A program made the translations under genes and the position numbers. Source: Cercis canadensis (lineage: Eukaryota > Streptophyta > Magnoliopsida > Fabales > Fabaceae). From it: 64,000 nucleotides of DNA. Below are positions 44,158 to 56,000 of the stretch, piece by piece. The stretch spans positions 9,829 to 73,828 of the forward strand of contig QAOA01000573.1 of assembly GCA_003255065.1 (NCBI GenBank), written 5' to 3'. The stretch's first letter is position 1; each line of letters starts with the position of its first letter. The notes under the pieces were generated by a model that made no database searches, had not been told where the DNA came from, and saw only the letters and a program-made list of their open reading frames with translations.

Positions 44158-45624
44158 AGTGTAAATATAGGATTTTGAGCAAGGTTGTAATAAGACAAAT
44201 AATGGCCCAACAGAACCCATATGACCAAAGAAGCCAAAAGACATGCTTGGACAGATAAATAAGAGTTCACCCAATTGGAGCCAAGAGTGGCACAATTGCA
44301 GACCCAACAAAGGAAGCTACCTCTGCTGAGAGACTCCTAAGGTTGTCTCCACCAGGTGCTCCCACAGCTAATGAACCTAGGTTACTTAGAATGCCCCTTA
44401 GAGCATGCCCTTAGGTAGAAAGGTCCATGGCCTGCTCCTTCAGCTGTAGTTTTTACTCCCTAGAGGTAGCTCTAGTTGATAGCCAAGACTTGGACACCTC
44501 TTATAGCGGGAACTATCTCTACTACAACGGCTTGGTTGAATTTGGGCTGAGATAAAGCTCATTAAGAAGAGGTTTTAAGAACCTCTCTAAGGGCCCCTTT
44601 GCAAGAAAGCCTGATAAGAGGTGCGGGATCCATAGGTAAGAGAAAGTTTAAACTCCTTCTCAGCTAATGTGACAAGATATTATCCCTTATCACCTTTTGC
44701 CTTTTGTCTTATCTTCTCATTTTAAACAAACCTTAACCATTTTTGTGCATCATAGAAAGCTGAAGTCATATTCCTTCCCAAAGTATCAGTAAAAATAGAA
44801 GTGGGTTGAGCAAGTCACCCAAGGAATTGCCATACTACCCTAAAATGAACCCTTCAACTTTGTATTAAATGCCTAGAGCCAAGCATCAACACCCTTAAAT
44901 AGAAAATTTGAACCCCTGCGTTGCTTCAATTTGCTTAGCATTAAATCCCCTTGAGTAAAAGGTTGATAACATTTGCCCCAACTGCACGTCTAGCATTTAA
45001 TGCCCTCACCTACCCCTTAGCCAGATCTTCAACATTCATATTTCTGATTATCTTCATCAAAGCATCACCCTCTTCCATTATAAATGCCACTCATTGAACA
45101 CAAAGAACAAGGATTTTTAGCCATTACTCACCAACACTTAGAATCTCTAGAAGTCATTACTCTTCAAACATCAACTACCAGGAGAACATCTCCATTGAAT
45201 GTTCTTTAAGTTATTACCCTTTAGAGCACTCACCTACCTAAGACCCAACATTCCCCTTCATTAAAGGAACTTTCCCTTTCTCTAAGATTCTCCTTAAATA
45301 TCCTCATCATTTTCACCATTAATGCTCCAAAAGCTCCATTAACATACCTTCAACTACCACCAGATCATCATCTTAAACACCCAGTTCCACTGTCATTGTC
45401 CATCAACTAGAGCAAGAAGTAACCAGACTTCCCCTACAAGGTCAGACTTAGCCATGGTTGGAGGTTATGGGCCTTAAGACCAACACCCTCTTGCTGTCCT
45501 ATCAGGCTTCCAAGGGTGCCTCAATTGTTCATTCACCAAGCCCACTAGAGCTAGTCCCACAAGATTGTATTGCATTTTCATTGTGTATTAACAAACCAAA
45601 AACTAAAAAAATACTGAGTAAATA
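44158..45624. other. unclassified 1.46-kb insertion in the LINE
   Basis: LINE homology stops at about 44157 and resumes at about 45625. The direct repeat gtaaatac lies at both edges (about 44141 and 45613) and may be an 8-bp target duplication. Inside there is no ORF; a TATA-like ttataaatgcc occurs near 45078. The right part is CA-rich, ending in a T-rich stretch. It could be a nonautonomous DNA or LTR element, but I see no terminal repeats that decide it. Confidence 0.35.
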
Positions 45625-47216
45625 CCATATGTAGAAAACCTCCAATACCACCGATCCTCCATCTCCAAAAATTGAGGAATATTTAAGGACAAAATATCAC
45701 TGTGAAGGTTCTGTGGGATTACACCAAGCACTGGGTGTAGGTCCTAGAACCCATCACAAATAATATCATAAACTCTCATGTGCCTATTTGTGTCATCAAT
45801 TAAAACACCTAGGTACTGAGAGAGTGGGGTTTCCCTTACCCACAGATCATTACACAAAAATATATTGATTTCTTACCCACTTGGAAACAAAGTCCATTAT
45901 GTAACCATGAAGTGCCTTAACATTGGATTACCACACATAAGAGGATTGTCTTGAAGCTATATGATTAAGGAGATTCTCATGCTTGAGGTATTTCTGAGCA
46001 AAGACTTGCACCCAAAGTTTATCAGAATTTTAGAGACATCCCACATAGATTTCCAAGCATGGCCACATTGGTTGATTTGGTTGTTCGAATTCCAAGGCCA
46101 CACCGAGCTTCCTGGGAGTATTGAGTAAATTCCAATTAGCTAGATGTATGCCACCACCTAAATTGTCACTCCAAATAAAATTCCTAATCAACATATCAAT
46201 CTCATTACATACTGCTTGTGGGAACCATAAGGCTTGTGTAGCATATACTAGGTGTTTTGCTTGTATGACCTTGAAGGAGGAGGGTACCTAAGTAGCAACC
46301 CAAATCTTTAGTGAAATTAATAAAGCAAATAAGCCTCACTTGTTTCAGTTTCCTCTGTGAGACCTTTAAACAGGCAAGGGCCCAAGACTTAGCATTATTA
46401 ACTTTCAAACCTAAAACTCTACAAATTTCATGTATGTTGTTGACAACCACTCTTGCCTGAGATTTGGTGGCTGTGGTAAATAGAAGCTTGTCGTTAGCAA
46501 ATAGATGTGACACCGCTGGCCTCCCTTTAGAGTAGCACACTGGCTTCCATTCTTTTTGCTCAACTTTTTTTTTTATTTTTCAAAAGTGAAAAGTTTTCCA
46601 TAAAAAGAACAAAAAGATATGGGGAAAGAGGGTCAATTTGGCATAAGCCTCTTTTGGGAGAGAAACTAGGGAGTTTTCCACTATTCCAAAGCAAAGTAAA
46701 CATTGGGCATGTAAAACAATCCATTATTAACTTCTTGATCAAAGGAGGAAACCCAAAATCATGTAGAATTGAAGCTAAAAGATCCCAGATAACTCTGTTA
46801 TAAGCCTTTGCAAGGTCTATCTTGAAAGTTAGGAAACCTTTCTTGCTTTTAATGTGGCTAATATGATGAATTAGCTTTGTGCTAGTAAAATATTATCTCT
46901 AGTTCCTCTTCCTGGGAGAAAGCTACCTTGGAGGGGCTAATGATATCATTCAGGAATGGGCCGAATTACGCGATTGACCAGAACCTTGGCAATTATCTTA
47001 TAAATCACATTGCAAAGGCAAATAGGCCTAAAGTGAGTTATCCTTGTTGGTGTGTTGCCTTTGGGAATGAGTACAATCAAGGTTTCAGCCAAAGAGGGAT
47101 CAAATTCACCTGCATTGAAAGCATCTTTGACATGCTGGTGAATGTCATCCCCAATGATTTGCCAATACTTCTCGAAGAAAATTGGCTGAAAACCATCCGA
47201 TCAGACTTGCAATGAA
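45625..47216 (-). pseudogene. LINE reverse transcriptase, decayed
   Basis: Minus-strand pieces in order: SDGFQPIFFEKYWQIIGDDI, LAETLIVLIPKGN, RPICLCNVIYKIIAKVLVNRV, GSFLPGRGTRDNILLAQ, RGLCQIDPLSPYLFVLFME, and SHLFANDKLLFTTATK, where the catalytic FADD reads FAND, so one catalytic Asp is lost. Many stops and frameshifts occur. Farther down, EDRWYWRFSTYGIYSV fits the region between RT and the zinc finger. Confidence 0.8.
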
Positions 47217-47729
47217 CTAGGGGAGTAGCTCAATGTTGTTTGGTGCTTGCCAGGATCTCCATATGGATATTCCATGTGGCCTTGTGATCAGACTTGCAAT
47301 ATTGCTTGTTTCTTTTAAATTCTAACTATCATAAATAGGGAGAAAACAAACAAGGGAAAGAAAAAGAGAGAGAAAGAAACCAAATAGTATAGAGCATATA
47401 TACATAGGTTTTGAAATTTAATACCTTGTAATGGTTTTTATTCCTTGTGCTTAAGCCTTAAGGTCATAATAGTAATTGTATTTTTTTTTTCCATTGGAGG
47501 CTACAAAACATGGATATCCAAAATTCCAGTCCACCTAGTTCCCAATGAGATTTAAACGTCCCTTTCATGATGAAATAGTGAGTACTCAACTATTAAGATA
47601 TTCCCATGGAAAAAAAAAAGAAGATATTCCCTAAGGATAGTAGTTGTAAATTATTGAGTTTTCTAGCTAAAACAAATTAAAATTATTGAGTTAATGAATC
47701 TAATTATCCTAAACTAATATCCCTGAATT
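47217..47729. other. intergenic, nothing recognised
   Basis: AT-rich. A 15-base direct repeat (gatcagacttgcaat) at 47202 and 47290 overlaps the LINE edge. No gene. Confidence 0.5.
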
Positions 47730-47988
47730 TGATACACACCTAGGTAAAAGGGTGCATAAGCCAAATCCTAAGTATGCTTAAGGGATTAGGGTTGGGTATT
47801 TGGGTACTATTAGGAATCTATTAGGGTGTAGATTGTAGAATAGAAGGACTCTCATATTGAAGGGACTCTAGTAGTTGTTATCTTCTTATCATATGCAGAG
47901 TCTATATAATGACTTGCTTGTTATTATTCAGTAATCAATTAATCAATAAAGCACCTTATTTCATATCAACGTTACCCAATGTGTATCA
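47730..47988 (+). repeat. 5' LTR of chromovirus
   Basis: 259 bp, TGATACACACCTAGG to ATGTGTATCA, with TATA box CTATATAAT (about 47902-47910). By eye it differs from the 3' LTR at roughly 7% of positions, so the insertion is not recent. Confidence 0.93.
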
Positions 47989-47990
47989 AT

Positions 47991-48004
47991 TGGTATTAGA
48001 GCCA
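47991..48004 (+). promoter_or_regulatory. primer binding site, initiator tRNA-Met (chromovirus)
   Basis: tggtattagagcca, one base off the usual TGGTATCAGAGCC, two bases after the LTR. Confidence 0.8.
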
Positions 48005-49028
48005 ATGACCACACAACAGGACTGCCTAAAGAAGCTTGAGAGTGATATGATTAGTTTGAGGTTTGAGGTTGAAGCCACCATAGACGCTAGGCTTGACGCC
48101 AAGCTTCAGGCCAACAACATTGCGTTGGTCACTCAACTTTCAAAACTCATTGATTTGAAGCTTATGAATCCTAGAACTGAGAGCAACACATATGCTAGTA
48201 GCAGCGATGGAAATTTCAAAAACACCAAGAATTACATTGGGTCTTCCACTATTCCACCACACTGCATCAAAATGTATTTCCCAAGGTATGGAAGTATCGA
48301 GCCCACATAATGGCTTCACTACAATTCTTCCAGTATCAAGGCACGCCTCCAGATCAACAGGTGTAGTTGGCTTCCTTCCATATGGAAGGTGAAAATAACC
48401 AATGGCTGCAATGGCTCCAACATTCCTATACTGATGAGGGACGACACATCACATGGGTGGAATTTGATAAGGAACTACTAACTGGCTTTGGAAAATAGAA
48501 TTTGAAGATTTGATGAGGCACTGACCCTACTTAAACATACAGGTTCACTGCGGGATTATCTTAAGGAGTTTGAGCAGTTAGCTAATAGAGTCCATGGGTG
48601 GCCACAAAAAGCACTAATTGGCACTTTTGTGGGCGGGTTACAAGTAGATTTGGTCGGTGAAGTGCGCATGTGGAAGCCCAAAACAATTCGATAGGCCATT
48701 GCTCATGTAAGAATGAAGTTCAACTAGTTAGCCAGTTGTAAGAGAGGGTCTCGGTGTGGGGAGGAAGGGAAAACCACAAGGTTAGAAAGAAAGCCGCTAC
48801 CTCAAGGAGTGAAGAAACTAACATGGGAAGAGATGCAGAAGAAATGGGAGAAGAGTTTATTTTCAACTATGATGAGACGTTCACGGTGGGTCACCGGTGC
48901 AAGAAGCCACAACTAGTAATGCTCGACATGCATGAAGCATCAGAAATTGATAGTGAACTGGAAGAAAATTTTGAAATTTCCTTGCATGCATTATCGAGGT
49001 GGCATGATCCTCGTACACTCAAAGTAAT
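48005..49028 (+). pseudogene. chromovirus gag, broken
   Basis: Starts at ATG 48005 (MTTQQDCLKKLESDMISLRFEVE), with a stop at 48308. Later pieces lie in other frames: FFQYQGTPPDQQ, MEGENNQWLQWLQ, LRDYLKEFEQLANRV, and FNYDETFTVGHRCKKPQLVML, the remnant of a zinc knuckle whose first Cys positions are lost. It is cut at 49028 by the copia insertion. Confidence 0.75.
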
Positions 49029-49394
49029 TGTTAAATATTAATCAAAGAAAAGTTTAGAATACTATAGACTACTAGAAGACTAGCTGCAGAAAAAATATTA
49101 GAAGAAAAGAAAAAGAAGATTGTAGAACATTGAAGAAAGAGTAAGTCAGTAAGGAGAAAAAAATAAGGAAATGCTAGAAGAAGTAGGTTGGTGAAAAAGA
49201 AAGAAAAATCTAAAAATCTCTAGATACTAGAGTCAATGAACTAGGGGAGAAGAAGTCTATAAATACTAATTGATTTGTAATGAAATATATAGACAAAGTA
49301 AGAAAAGAAAAAACTACTTCAGCTTTCATCATTAACTTTCTCTCTCCCACTCACTCAAGTCCCATCTCAGCCTTCATTGCCTCAATTACCATCA
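49029..49394 (+). repeat. 5' LTR of copia element
   Basis: TGTTAAATATTAATC to CAATTACCATCA, with a TATA box (TATAAATA, about 49258-49265). Confidence 0.93.
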
Positions 49395-49395
49395 G

Positions 49396-49407
49396 TGGTA
49401 TAGAGCC
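49396..49407 (+). promoter_or_regulatory. primer binding site of copia element
   Basis: tggtatagagcc, a diverged initiator-tRNA-Met complement, one base after the LTR. Confidence 0.7.
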
Positions 49408-49523
49408 TTCAATCCAGCCACGCCAATTGCCTCACAAATTAGCTACCACATAGCTTAAATTCTATCCACCTAAACACCAAAAATTACTCACATTCCAGCC
49501 CTTTTTTAATCCAGCCACCTTAA

Positions 49524-50784
49524 GGTGGTGTTTGGTATCAAGAAAGTTTTAAGATTCCTAGGAAAGTGATATGGGAATAAAAGTTTCCCATGTTTGATAC
49601 AAGAAATAAAAAAATATTCCTGGGAATAAAGGATACCCAGGAATGACAATTTGTACATGAAGGAGAAAAAAAACTTACCCATCTCAAGAGGTGGGAATCC
49701 AACTTTCCTAGGAACGAAGGTGCCAGCCCTCAGCGCTGGGTTCGCACCGCCCAGCGCCGAGAATTTTTTTTTTCTCTCCCTCCTCGCTTTCATTTCAGCT
49801 CTTCTTCCTCCAACCATGACTTCATCTACTTCCTATTATACAGCTTCTGCTCCATTTTCTCTACCTCCAAATCATCTACTGCTACCACTTCACGTCTCCT
49901 GTAGAACACGTCTGCCCAGGAATCAACCATAGCTGCGTTCTGCGCCATATCCAGCCTACCCAAGAATCCGATCTCTACAATGACCACGAGGTCCACAAAC
50001 AGAGGCATTAGATTGGAAGGGAAACGATAGGTAACATTTTGTACCTTTATGAAGGAAATTATGCATTCTCTTGTTGGTCTGCTTACATTTTGTACCTTTA
50101 TAAGGCAACCTGGTTCTAATTGTTGGAGTAATTAAGGGAAACAATAAGTAAGTGAGTGAAATTGGATTTTTTTTTTGGGTGGGTATCTGTAGAAATTAGT
50201 GGGCAATATGGTTATTGTAGGCTCATAGTAGATAGGAATCCTGGTTCTACCCTTTTGCTGTGGGTTCTCATATTGGATTCAATAATTGGCTTTTGCCAAT
50301 TCATTATTTTGTCTCTTGTTTTGGGTTACTTACATTTTCCTACTTTATGAGGCAACCTGGTTGTATAAGTAGAATTGGTGAGTGGAACTTATCATTTCGC
50401 TTTTGGGATGCTCTAATGTTGCTGAGTTGCTTTTTTAAGAAACATGATAACTATTGGTAGCTTTCAGTTGTTTTATGACAACAAATTGAAGAGTGAAGTG
50501 GATATTTCTGGGGAAAGACATTCTTTGGGAGGATATTGTTCTTCATGGTTCTTGGTTTGGCCATGAGAGCTAGCTTCTCTGCTTTGAAATGACAAAACAA
50601 ATTGCAAAGTTGAGTGAGTGATAGGGAGGGAGGGAGAGAGAGAGGGAGGATATTATTCCCAGGAAAGTTGAGTGTTAACCAAACATGGGAATATCAACTT
50701 TCCTAGTAATCTCATTCCTGGGAATAAGATTCCCAGGAAAGAAAGGATTCTCAGGCAAGTGTATAGCTGATACCAAACACCACC
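49524..50784. mobile_element. PIF/Harbinger-like nonautonomous element
   Basis: 1261 bp with perfect terminal inverted repeats (GGTGGTGTTTGGTATCA and its complement) and target duplication TAA (49521-49523, 50785-50787). Subterminal sequences are also inverted (cccaggaat / attcctggg; ggaaagt / actttcc). I see no transposase gene inside, so it is probably an internally replaced derivative. It sits in the copia leader, about 55 bp before gag. Confidence 0.85.
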
Positions 50785-50839
50785 TAAGCCTAAAATCTTT
50801 CAATCTTAAGTACCATTTTGTTACCTCATATCAACTCCT

Positions 50840-51690
50840 ATGGCCTCCACATCATCTTTCATTTCACAAGGCTTGTGGAATTTTGTAGAAAAAGGCTACC
50901 AAAAGCTAGAAAATGTAGAAGAACTTGCAACTTGGGATGAAGCAAGGAACAAAGAGTATGAAGAAAATATGCAAAGGGGCGCAAAGGCTTTGTTCATCAT
51001 ACAATATGCTGTTGGCAAGGCATTCTTTTCGAAGATCATGAATGTGACTACATCAAAGGAGGCTTGGGACATCTTCAAGAATAGATTCAAGGGCTCTGAC
51101 AAGGTAATTTCTATTAAACTTCAATCTTTATGGAGAGATTTTGATACTTTATTAATGAAGGAAGGCGAATCAATACAAGCATTTAACAAACATGTCTCAC
51201 TTATAGTGAATCAAATTAAAAGCTATGGAGACACGATAGAAGATAATAATATTACACGAAAAGTATTGAGAATCCTTCCTCCTAAATTTGATCATGTGGT
51301 AGCTACTATTTAAGAACCTAAAGATTTTTGTAAGCTTACTCTAGTGGAATTAATGAGCTCTCTTGAAGCTCATGAAGATAGAATGCAAAGATTTGAGCAA
51401 CCACTAGAGCAAGCATTTCAATCTAAATTGAATATCTCCAAAAAGAATGGAGATATGAAAAATGAAAACCACAGTCAACACTCTGGAAAGAGAGGAGCTT
51501 TTAATAACCGTGGTAGGGGGAGAGGAAATTATAAAAATCAATGGAGTAATAGAGGAAACTCTAGCTCCGATTGCAATTTATGCAAGAAAAATATTCATGA
51601 TACAAAATATTGCTAGTTTAAATGCAAGAGGTGTGAAAGGCACACTCATCTTGAAAAAGATTATTGGTACCGGCAAAAAGAAAAGGTAAT
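50840..51690 (+). pseudogene. copia gag
   Basis: MASTSSFISQGLWNFVEKGY start, UBN2-type capsid (KALFIIQYAVGKAFFSKI, WDIFKNRFKGSDKV, LQSLWRDFDTLLMKEGESI), a stop at 51311, then a Gly/Arg/Asn-rich stretch and zinc knuckle CNLCKKNIHDTKYC followed by a TAG where a Trp is usual. A frameshift near 51640 separates it from protease. Confidence 0.82.
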
Positions 51691-52167
51691 TTCACTGAAA
51701 ATAATGAATCCCTTGATCAAATATTTTATTCTGCTTTCTCTACTCATCAAGAATCAAGGGATGTTTGGTATCTTGATAGTGGTTGTTCAAACCACATGAC
51801 AAGCAACAAAAGTTGCTTTGTCAATTTGAATGAAAGCTTAAAATCCCAAGTTACACTTGGCGATGGGAAAATTCAAAAAATTAAAGGCAAATGCACTATT
51901 GCCATCAGAACTAGAGATGGCAATCAAAAACTCATTCATAATGTTCTCTATGTGCCTGGCCTAGCCCAAAATTTATTAAGTGTTAGGCAATTAATTCAAA
52001 AAGGCTATAAGCTCAACTTTGATGGCGATAAGTGCATCATCTATGATAAAAATAAGGGACAACTTGTCACTCTTATCAAAATGACCCCTAACAAAGTTTT
52101 CCCAATGACAATGCTGCTTGGGCAAAATTATACTTTGAAATGTGAAAATGAGGATGAATCCACATAA
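51664..52167 (+). pseudogene. copia protease region
   Basis: Contains WYLDSGCSNHMT, the copia aspartic protease active site (D in LDSG), then VTLGDGKIQKIKGKCTIAI and HNVLYVPGLAQNLLSVRQL. It ends at TAA 52165; homology continues directly as HLRYGHLN into the pre-integrase zinc region. Confidence 0.85.
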
Positions 52168-53335
52168 TGACATTTAAGATATGGCCATCTAAATTCTCAT
52201 GGGCTCAAATTATTGAGCTAGAAAGAAATGGTTCTTGGGCTTCCATCTATTTCTGTTGAAAAGAAAATTTGTGAAGGTTGTATTTTTTGGGATAACACAT
52301 AGATTGCCATTTCTCAAAACATCTTGGAGAGCTAAAGCTCCACTCCAATTGGTGCATGCTGACATTTGGGGTCCTTCAAGAAATCCCATTCTTGGAGGCA
52401 AAAGATACCTCTTGTTTTCTGTTGATGATTACACTCGCATGATGTTGGTCTACTCCATTGAGCATAAATTTGATGTTCTCTCTCATTTTATTCAATTCAA
52501 AGCCCTTGTTGAAAAGAAAAGTGAGCATTATCTCAAAATAGTGAAAACGGATCATGGGGGAGAATTCAATGATCAAAAGTTCATAAAATTTTGCAAGGAG
52601 CTCACTGTTCGACGTACACCTCAACAAAATGGTGTCGCCGAAAGGAAAAATAGAACAATTGTTGAAATGGCTCATGCCATGCTCCAATACAAAAATCTGC
52701 CCAAAAGTTTTTGGGCTGAGGCTGTTAACACAACTATTTATATTCTTAATCGATCCCCTACCAAAGTGTTGGAGGATATGACTCCATATGAAGCTTGGTT
52801 CAAGAGAAAGCTAAAGGTTGATCATTTCAAGATCTTTGGCTGTATTGCTTACTCCCATATTCTAAAAGAGAATCAAGAGAATTGGATGAAAAAGGGAGAG
52901 AAATGCATCTTCATTGGATATAGTGATAAATCAAAGGGATATCGTCTCTATAAGCCCGAATCAAGAAAGCTAATAATCTTAAGAGATGTCATCTTTGATG
53001 AAGGAGAAAGATGGCAATGGAGCAATGATGCAACCAATGGAGTTCAACTCTCTGAAGAAGCTGAAGAGACAAGAAGAAGCGATCCAAACCCAAGCACAAC
53101 ACCATCAACCCTAATTCGAAGACAAATGGAATCCACACCAGACTCATCTCCTCCAAGAAAGATGCGACCATTGCAAGATCTCGACCAAACTTGTGAGCCT
53201 CAAAAATTCGAAGAAGCTACCAAGCAAGAAGCATGGAGAGAAGCCATGGAAGAAGAAATCAATATGATCAAGAAGAATCGTATGTGGGAGCACGTGGAGA
53301 AGCCCAGAGACAAAGATGTCATTGGGTTAAAGTAG
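52168..53335 (+). pseudogene. copia integrase
   Basis: The GAG_pre-integrase part (HLRYGHLN...ICEGCIFG, with a frameshift near 52270) is followed by an open 366-codon stretch. Integrase core residues are all present: Asp in VHADIWGP, Asp in KTDHGGEF, Glu in QQNGVAERKNR. The C-terminal part shows FKIFGCIAYSHI, KCIFIGYSDKSKGYRLY and the start of RT (EEINMIKKNRMWEHVEKP), ending at a TAG at 53333 where Trp is expected (IGLKW). Confidence 0.87.
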
Positions 53336-54727
53336 GTCTACAAGATCAAATACCATGAAGATGGATCAATCTAAAAATACAAAGCCTGACTCGTCGCCAA
53401 AAGGGTATTCTCAACAACCAATTATTGACTTCAATGAAACCTTTGCTCCTGTGGAGATTATAAGAATGGTCATTGCTCTAGCTGCTTAAATGAAGTTGCC
53501 AATTTATCAATTAGACGTGAAGTCCGCTTTTCTCAATGGAGAAATTGAAGAAGAAATTTACGTGGAACAACCGCAAGGCTACATCATCCAAGGAGAAGAG
53601 GGCAAGGTCTATCGCTTGAAGAAGGCTCTCTATGGCCTAAAACAAGCTCCTAGAGCATGGAATAGCAAGATAGACAACTATCTTCTTAAGCATGGATTCT
53701 CCAAAAGCCCAAGCTAGCCATCATTATATGTGAAGATGCAAGGTGATGACTTTCTTATCCTATGCTTGTACGTAGATGATTTAATCTACACTAGTACAAG
53801 CCTAAGAATGCTTGAAGAGTTCAATAAGGCCATGATGCACGAGTATGAGATGATCGATCTTGGTCTCATGAAATACTTTCTTGGGATGCAAGTGAAGCAA
53901 AAGCCTGGCCAAATATTCATCTCTCAAGATAAATATTCTGATGATCTGTTGAAGAAGTTCAACATGAGCGATTGCAAGCCATTATCCATGCCGATGGCAA
54001 TGAATGAGAAGCTGTCAAAGGAAGATGGAAAGGATAAGGTAAACGAGATAATCTATCGAAGCCTAGTGGGCTCATTAATCTATCTCACAAACACAAGGCC
54101 AAACATAGTACATGCTGTTAGCATTGTTTCAAGATTCATGAGTAACCCAAGCAAAGTTCACTTCAATGCTGCGTAGAGAATTTTAAGATATGTCAAGGGC
54201 ACGAAGAATTATGGGATCTTGTACGAGGTTGAGGAAGATTGCAACTTAGTTGGCTACACTGATAGTGACTGGGCTGGAAGCATCGATGATCGAAAGAGTA
54301 CAAGTAGTTACGTTTTTCTTCTTGGCTCCAAGGCAATTTCATGGGCATCAAAGAAGCAAAAGAGTGTAGCACTTTCAACTGCTAAAGAGGAGTATATGGC
54401 AGCCACTAGTGCATCTTGTGAAGCTATCTACCTAAGGAGGATTACGAATAACCTTCATCAAGGTACGAACACTCCAACCAAAATTTATTATGACAACATG
54501 TCTGCAATTGCCATGACCAAGAATCCAGTGTTTCATAACCACACAAAGCATATAGAGATCTGACATCACTTCATCCGAGAGCTTGTGGACGAATGTGAGA
54601 TCGAGTTAGAATTCTGCAAGACTGAAGAGCAGCTCGCCAATCTGTTCACAAAGCCAATTTCAACTAAAAAGTTCATTAAGTTTAGAGAGATGCTTGGAGT
54701 TTATGACTTTTCTAAATTAAGGGAGAG
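53336..54727 (+). pseudogene. copia reverse transcriptase and RNase H
   Basis: RT motifs: [34 protein letters not shown], and the YVDD box in LCLYVDDLIYTS, then DLGLMKYFLGMQV. RNase H: LVGYTDSDWAGSIDDRKSTS, SWASKKQKSVALSTAKEEYMA, YYDNMSAIAMTKNPVFH. Stops lie at 53488, 53715, 54174 and 54561 in or between pieces. The coding part ends at SKLRES and the purine tract aagggagag (about 54718-54727). Confidence 0.86.
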
Positions 54728-55096
54728 TGTTAAATATTAATCTAAGAAAAGGCTAGAATATTATAGACTACTAGAAGACCAGCTGCAGAAAAAATATTAG
54801 AAGAAAAGAAAAAGAAGATTGTAGAACATTGAAGAAAGAGTAAGTCGGTTAAGGAGAAAAAAATCAAGAAATGCTAGAAGAAGTAGGTCGGTGAAAAAGA
54901 AAGAAAAATCTGAAACTCTAGATACTAGAGTCGGTGAACTAGGGGGAGAAGAAGTCTATAAATATTGATTGATTTGTAATGAAATATATAGACCAAGTAA
55001 TTAGAAAAGAAAAAAACTGCTTCAACTTTCATCATTCACTTTCTCTTTCCTACTCACTCATGTTCATCTCAGCCTTCATTGCCTCAATTACCATCA
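54728..55096 (+). repeat. 3' LTR of copia element
   Basis: 369 bp matching 49029-49394 with a few percent difference, and the same end CAATTACCATCA. Confidence 0.93.
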
Positions 55097-55101
55097 GTAA
55101 T

Positions 55102-56000
55102 AGGGTTGGTAGCGGGACAGACGGTGTCAATACTTATTGACAGTGGCTCCACCCACAATTTCATCAACACATAAATAGCAGCCTTGGTCAATCTACCTAT
55201 TGCAAGTCCATTCCCATTCACAGTATCAGTGGCTAATGGAGCTCTAGTTAAATGCCAGGGAAAATGTGCAGATATCCCAATCAAGGTGCAAGACTTTTGT
55301 TTCACAACTACTCTGTATTTGCTCCCTATTGCAGGTGTAGATATGGTGCTTGGAGTGCAGTGGCTCAACCAATAGGGTCCAACATTATGTGACTGGTGTC
55401 ATCTTACCATGAAGTTCGTGGTGCAAGGAAAAAATTATGAAATTAATGGGGGCCAAGGGCAAGGCAAGAGAGGAGTCATCCATGTGGCATATGCTGCAAG
55501 ACATCCACCAGATATCAGAATTTTATGCTCTTCGGATTCACAGTATAGAAGCATCTGTAGAAATTGAAACCAGCAAGGAAATTGAGTCCTTACTGCAAAG
55601 GTTCTTTGAGATATTTGAGGAACCTATAAAGCTACTCCCTAGCAGCAAATTTGATCATAAAATACTCATTCCTATCCATGTCCAGCCAATCAATGTGCGC
55701 CCCTACCGTTATTCTTTCTCCAAGAAAAATGAGATAGAGAAGCAGGTGGCTGAAATGCTTAAAACAGGGATTATTCAGCACAATTCAAGTCCCTACTCTT
55801 GCCCAGTATTACTAGTAAAGAAAAAAGCCCTCAACGAAGTAACCATCAAGGATCATTTTTCCATTCCTACAATAGATGACATGATTGATGAATTCCACGG
55901 AGCACAATTTTTCTCTAAACTTGACTTGAGGGAAGAATATCATGAAATCCAGGTAAATCCAGAAGACATACCTAATACGGCTTTTTGAACCCATAATGGC
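55102..56000 (+). pseudogene. chromovirus protease and RT start
   Basis: Resumes gag-pol after the copia insertion. Protease: LIDSGSTHNFI, then GVDMVLGVQWL, with stops. RT: RPYRYSFSKKNEIEKQV, GIIQHNSSPYSCPVLLVKKK, then directly ALNEVTIKDHFSIPTIDDM. About 12 residues that normally lie between (the DG-W-CVDYR motif) are missing without loss of frame. LDLREEYHEIQV has E in place of the usual S/G-Y pattern. Stop at 55986. Confidence 0.8.

Larger units (their letters stand above)
43235..47216 (-). mobile_element. L1-type LINE, 5'-truncated and fragmented
   Basis: Non-LTR retrotransposon on the minus strand. From 5' to 3' it has part of reverse transcriptase (45625-47216), then a zinc-finger/thumb region (43240-44157). 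There is no endonuclease or ORF1, so it was truncated at the 5' end. It is split by a Tourist-like MITE and about 1.46 kb of unclassified DNA. The exact 3' end is unclear. Confidence 0.8.
49029..55096 (+). mobile_element. Ty1/copia element nested in chromovirus
   Basis: 6068 bp with LTRs 49029-49394 and 54728-55096, a perfect target duplication gtaat (49024-49028, 55097-55101), a Met-type primer site, and copia gene order (gag, protease, integrase, RT, RNase H). It contains a PIF/Harbinger-like element ahead of gag. All genes have in-frame stops. Confidence 0.95.

Noticed and set aside
46928..47215. 95-codon plus-strand ORF
   Set aside because: Shadow of the LINE reverse transcriptase, whose protein motifs are on the minus strand.
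49651..49932. ORFs inside the Harbinger-like element (49506-50144)
   Set aside because: Short, on both strands, with no transposase motif (no DDE or MYB-like sequence).
52235..53335. Functional stand-alone copia integrase gene
   Set aside because: It is the longest open piece of a broken polyprotein; the first Met is arbitrary and the flanks continue the same protein in other frames.
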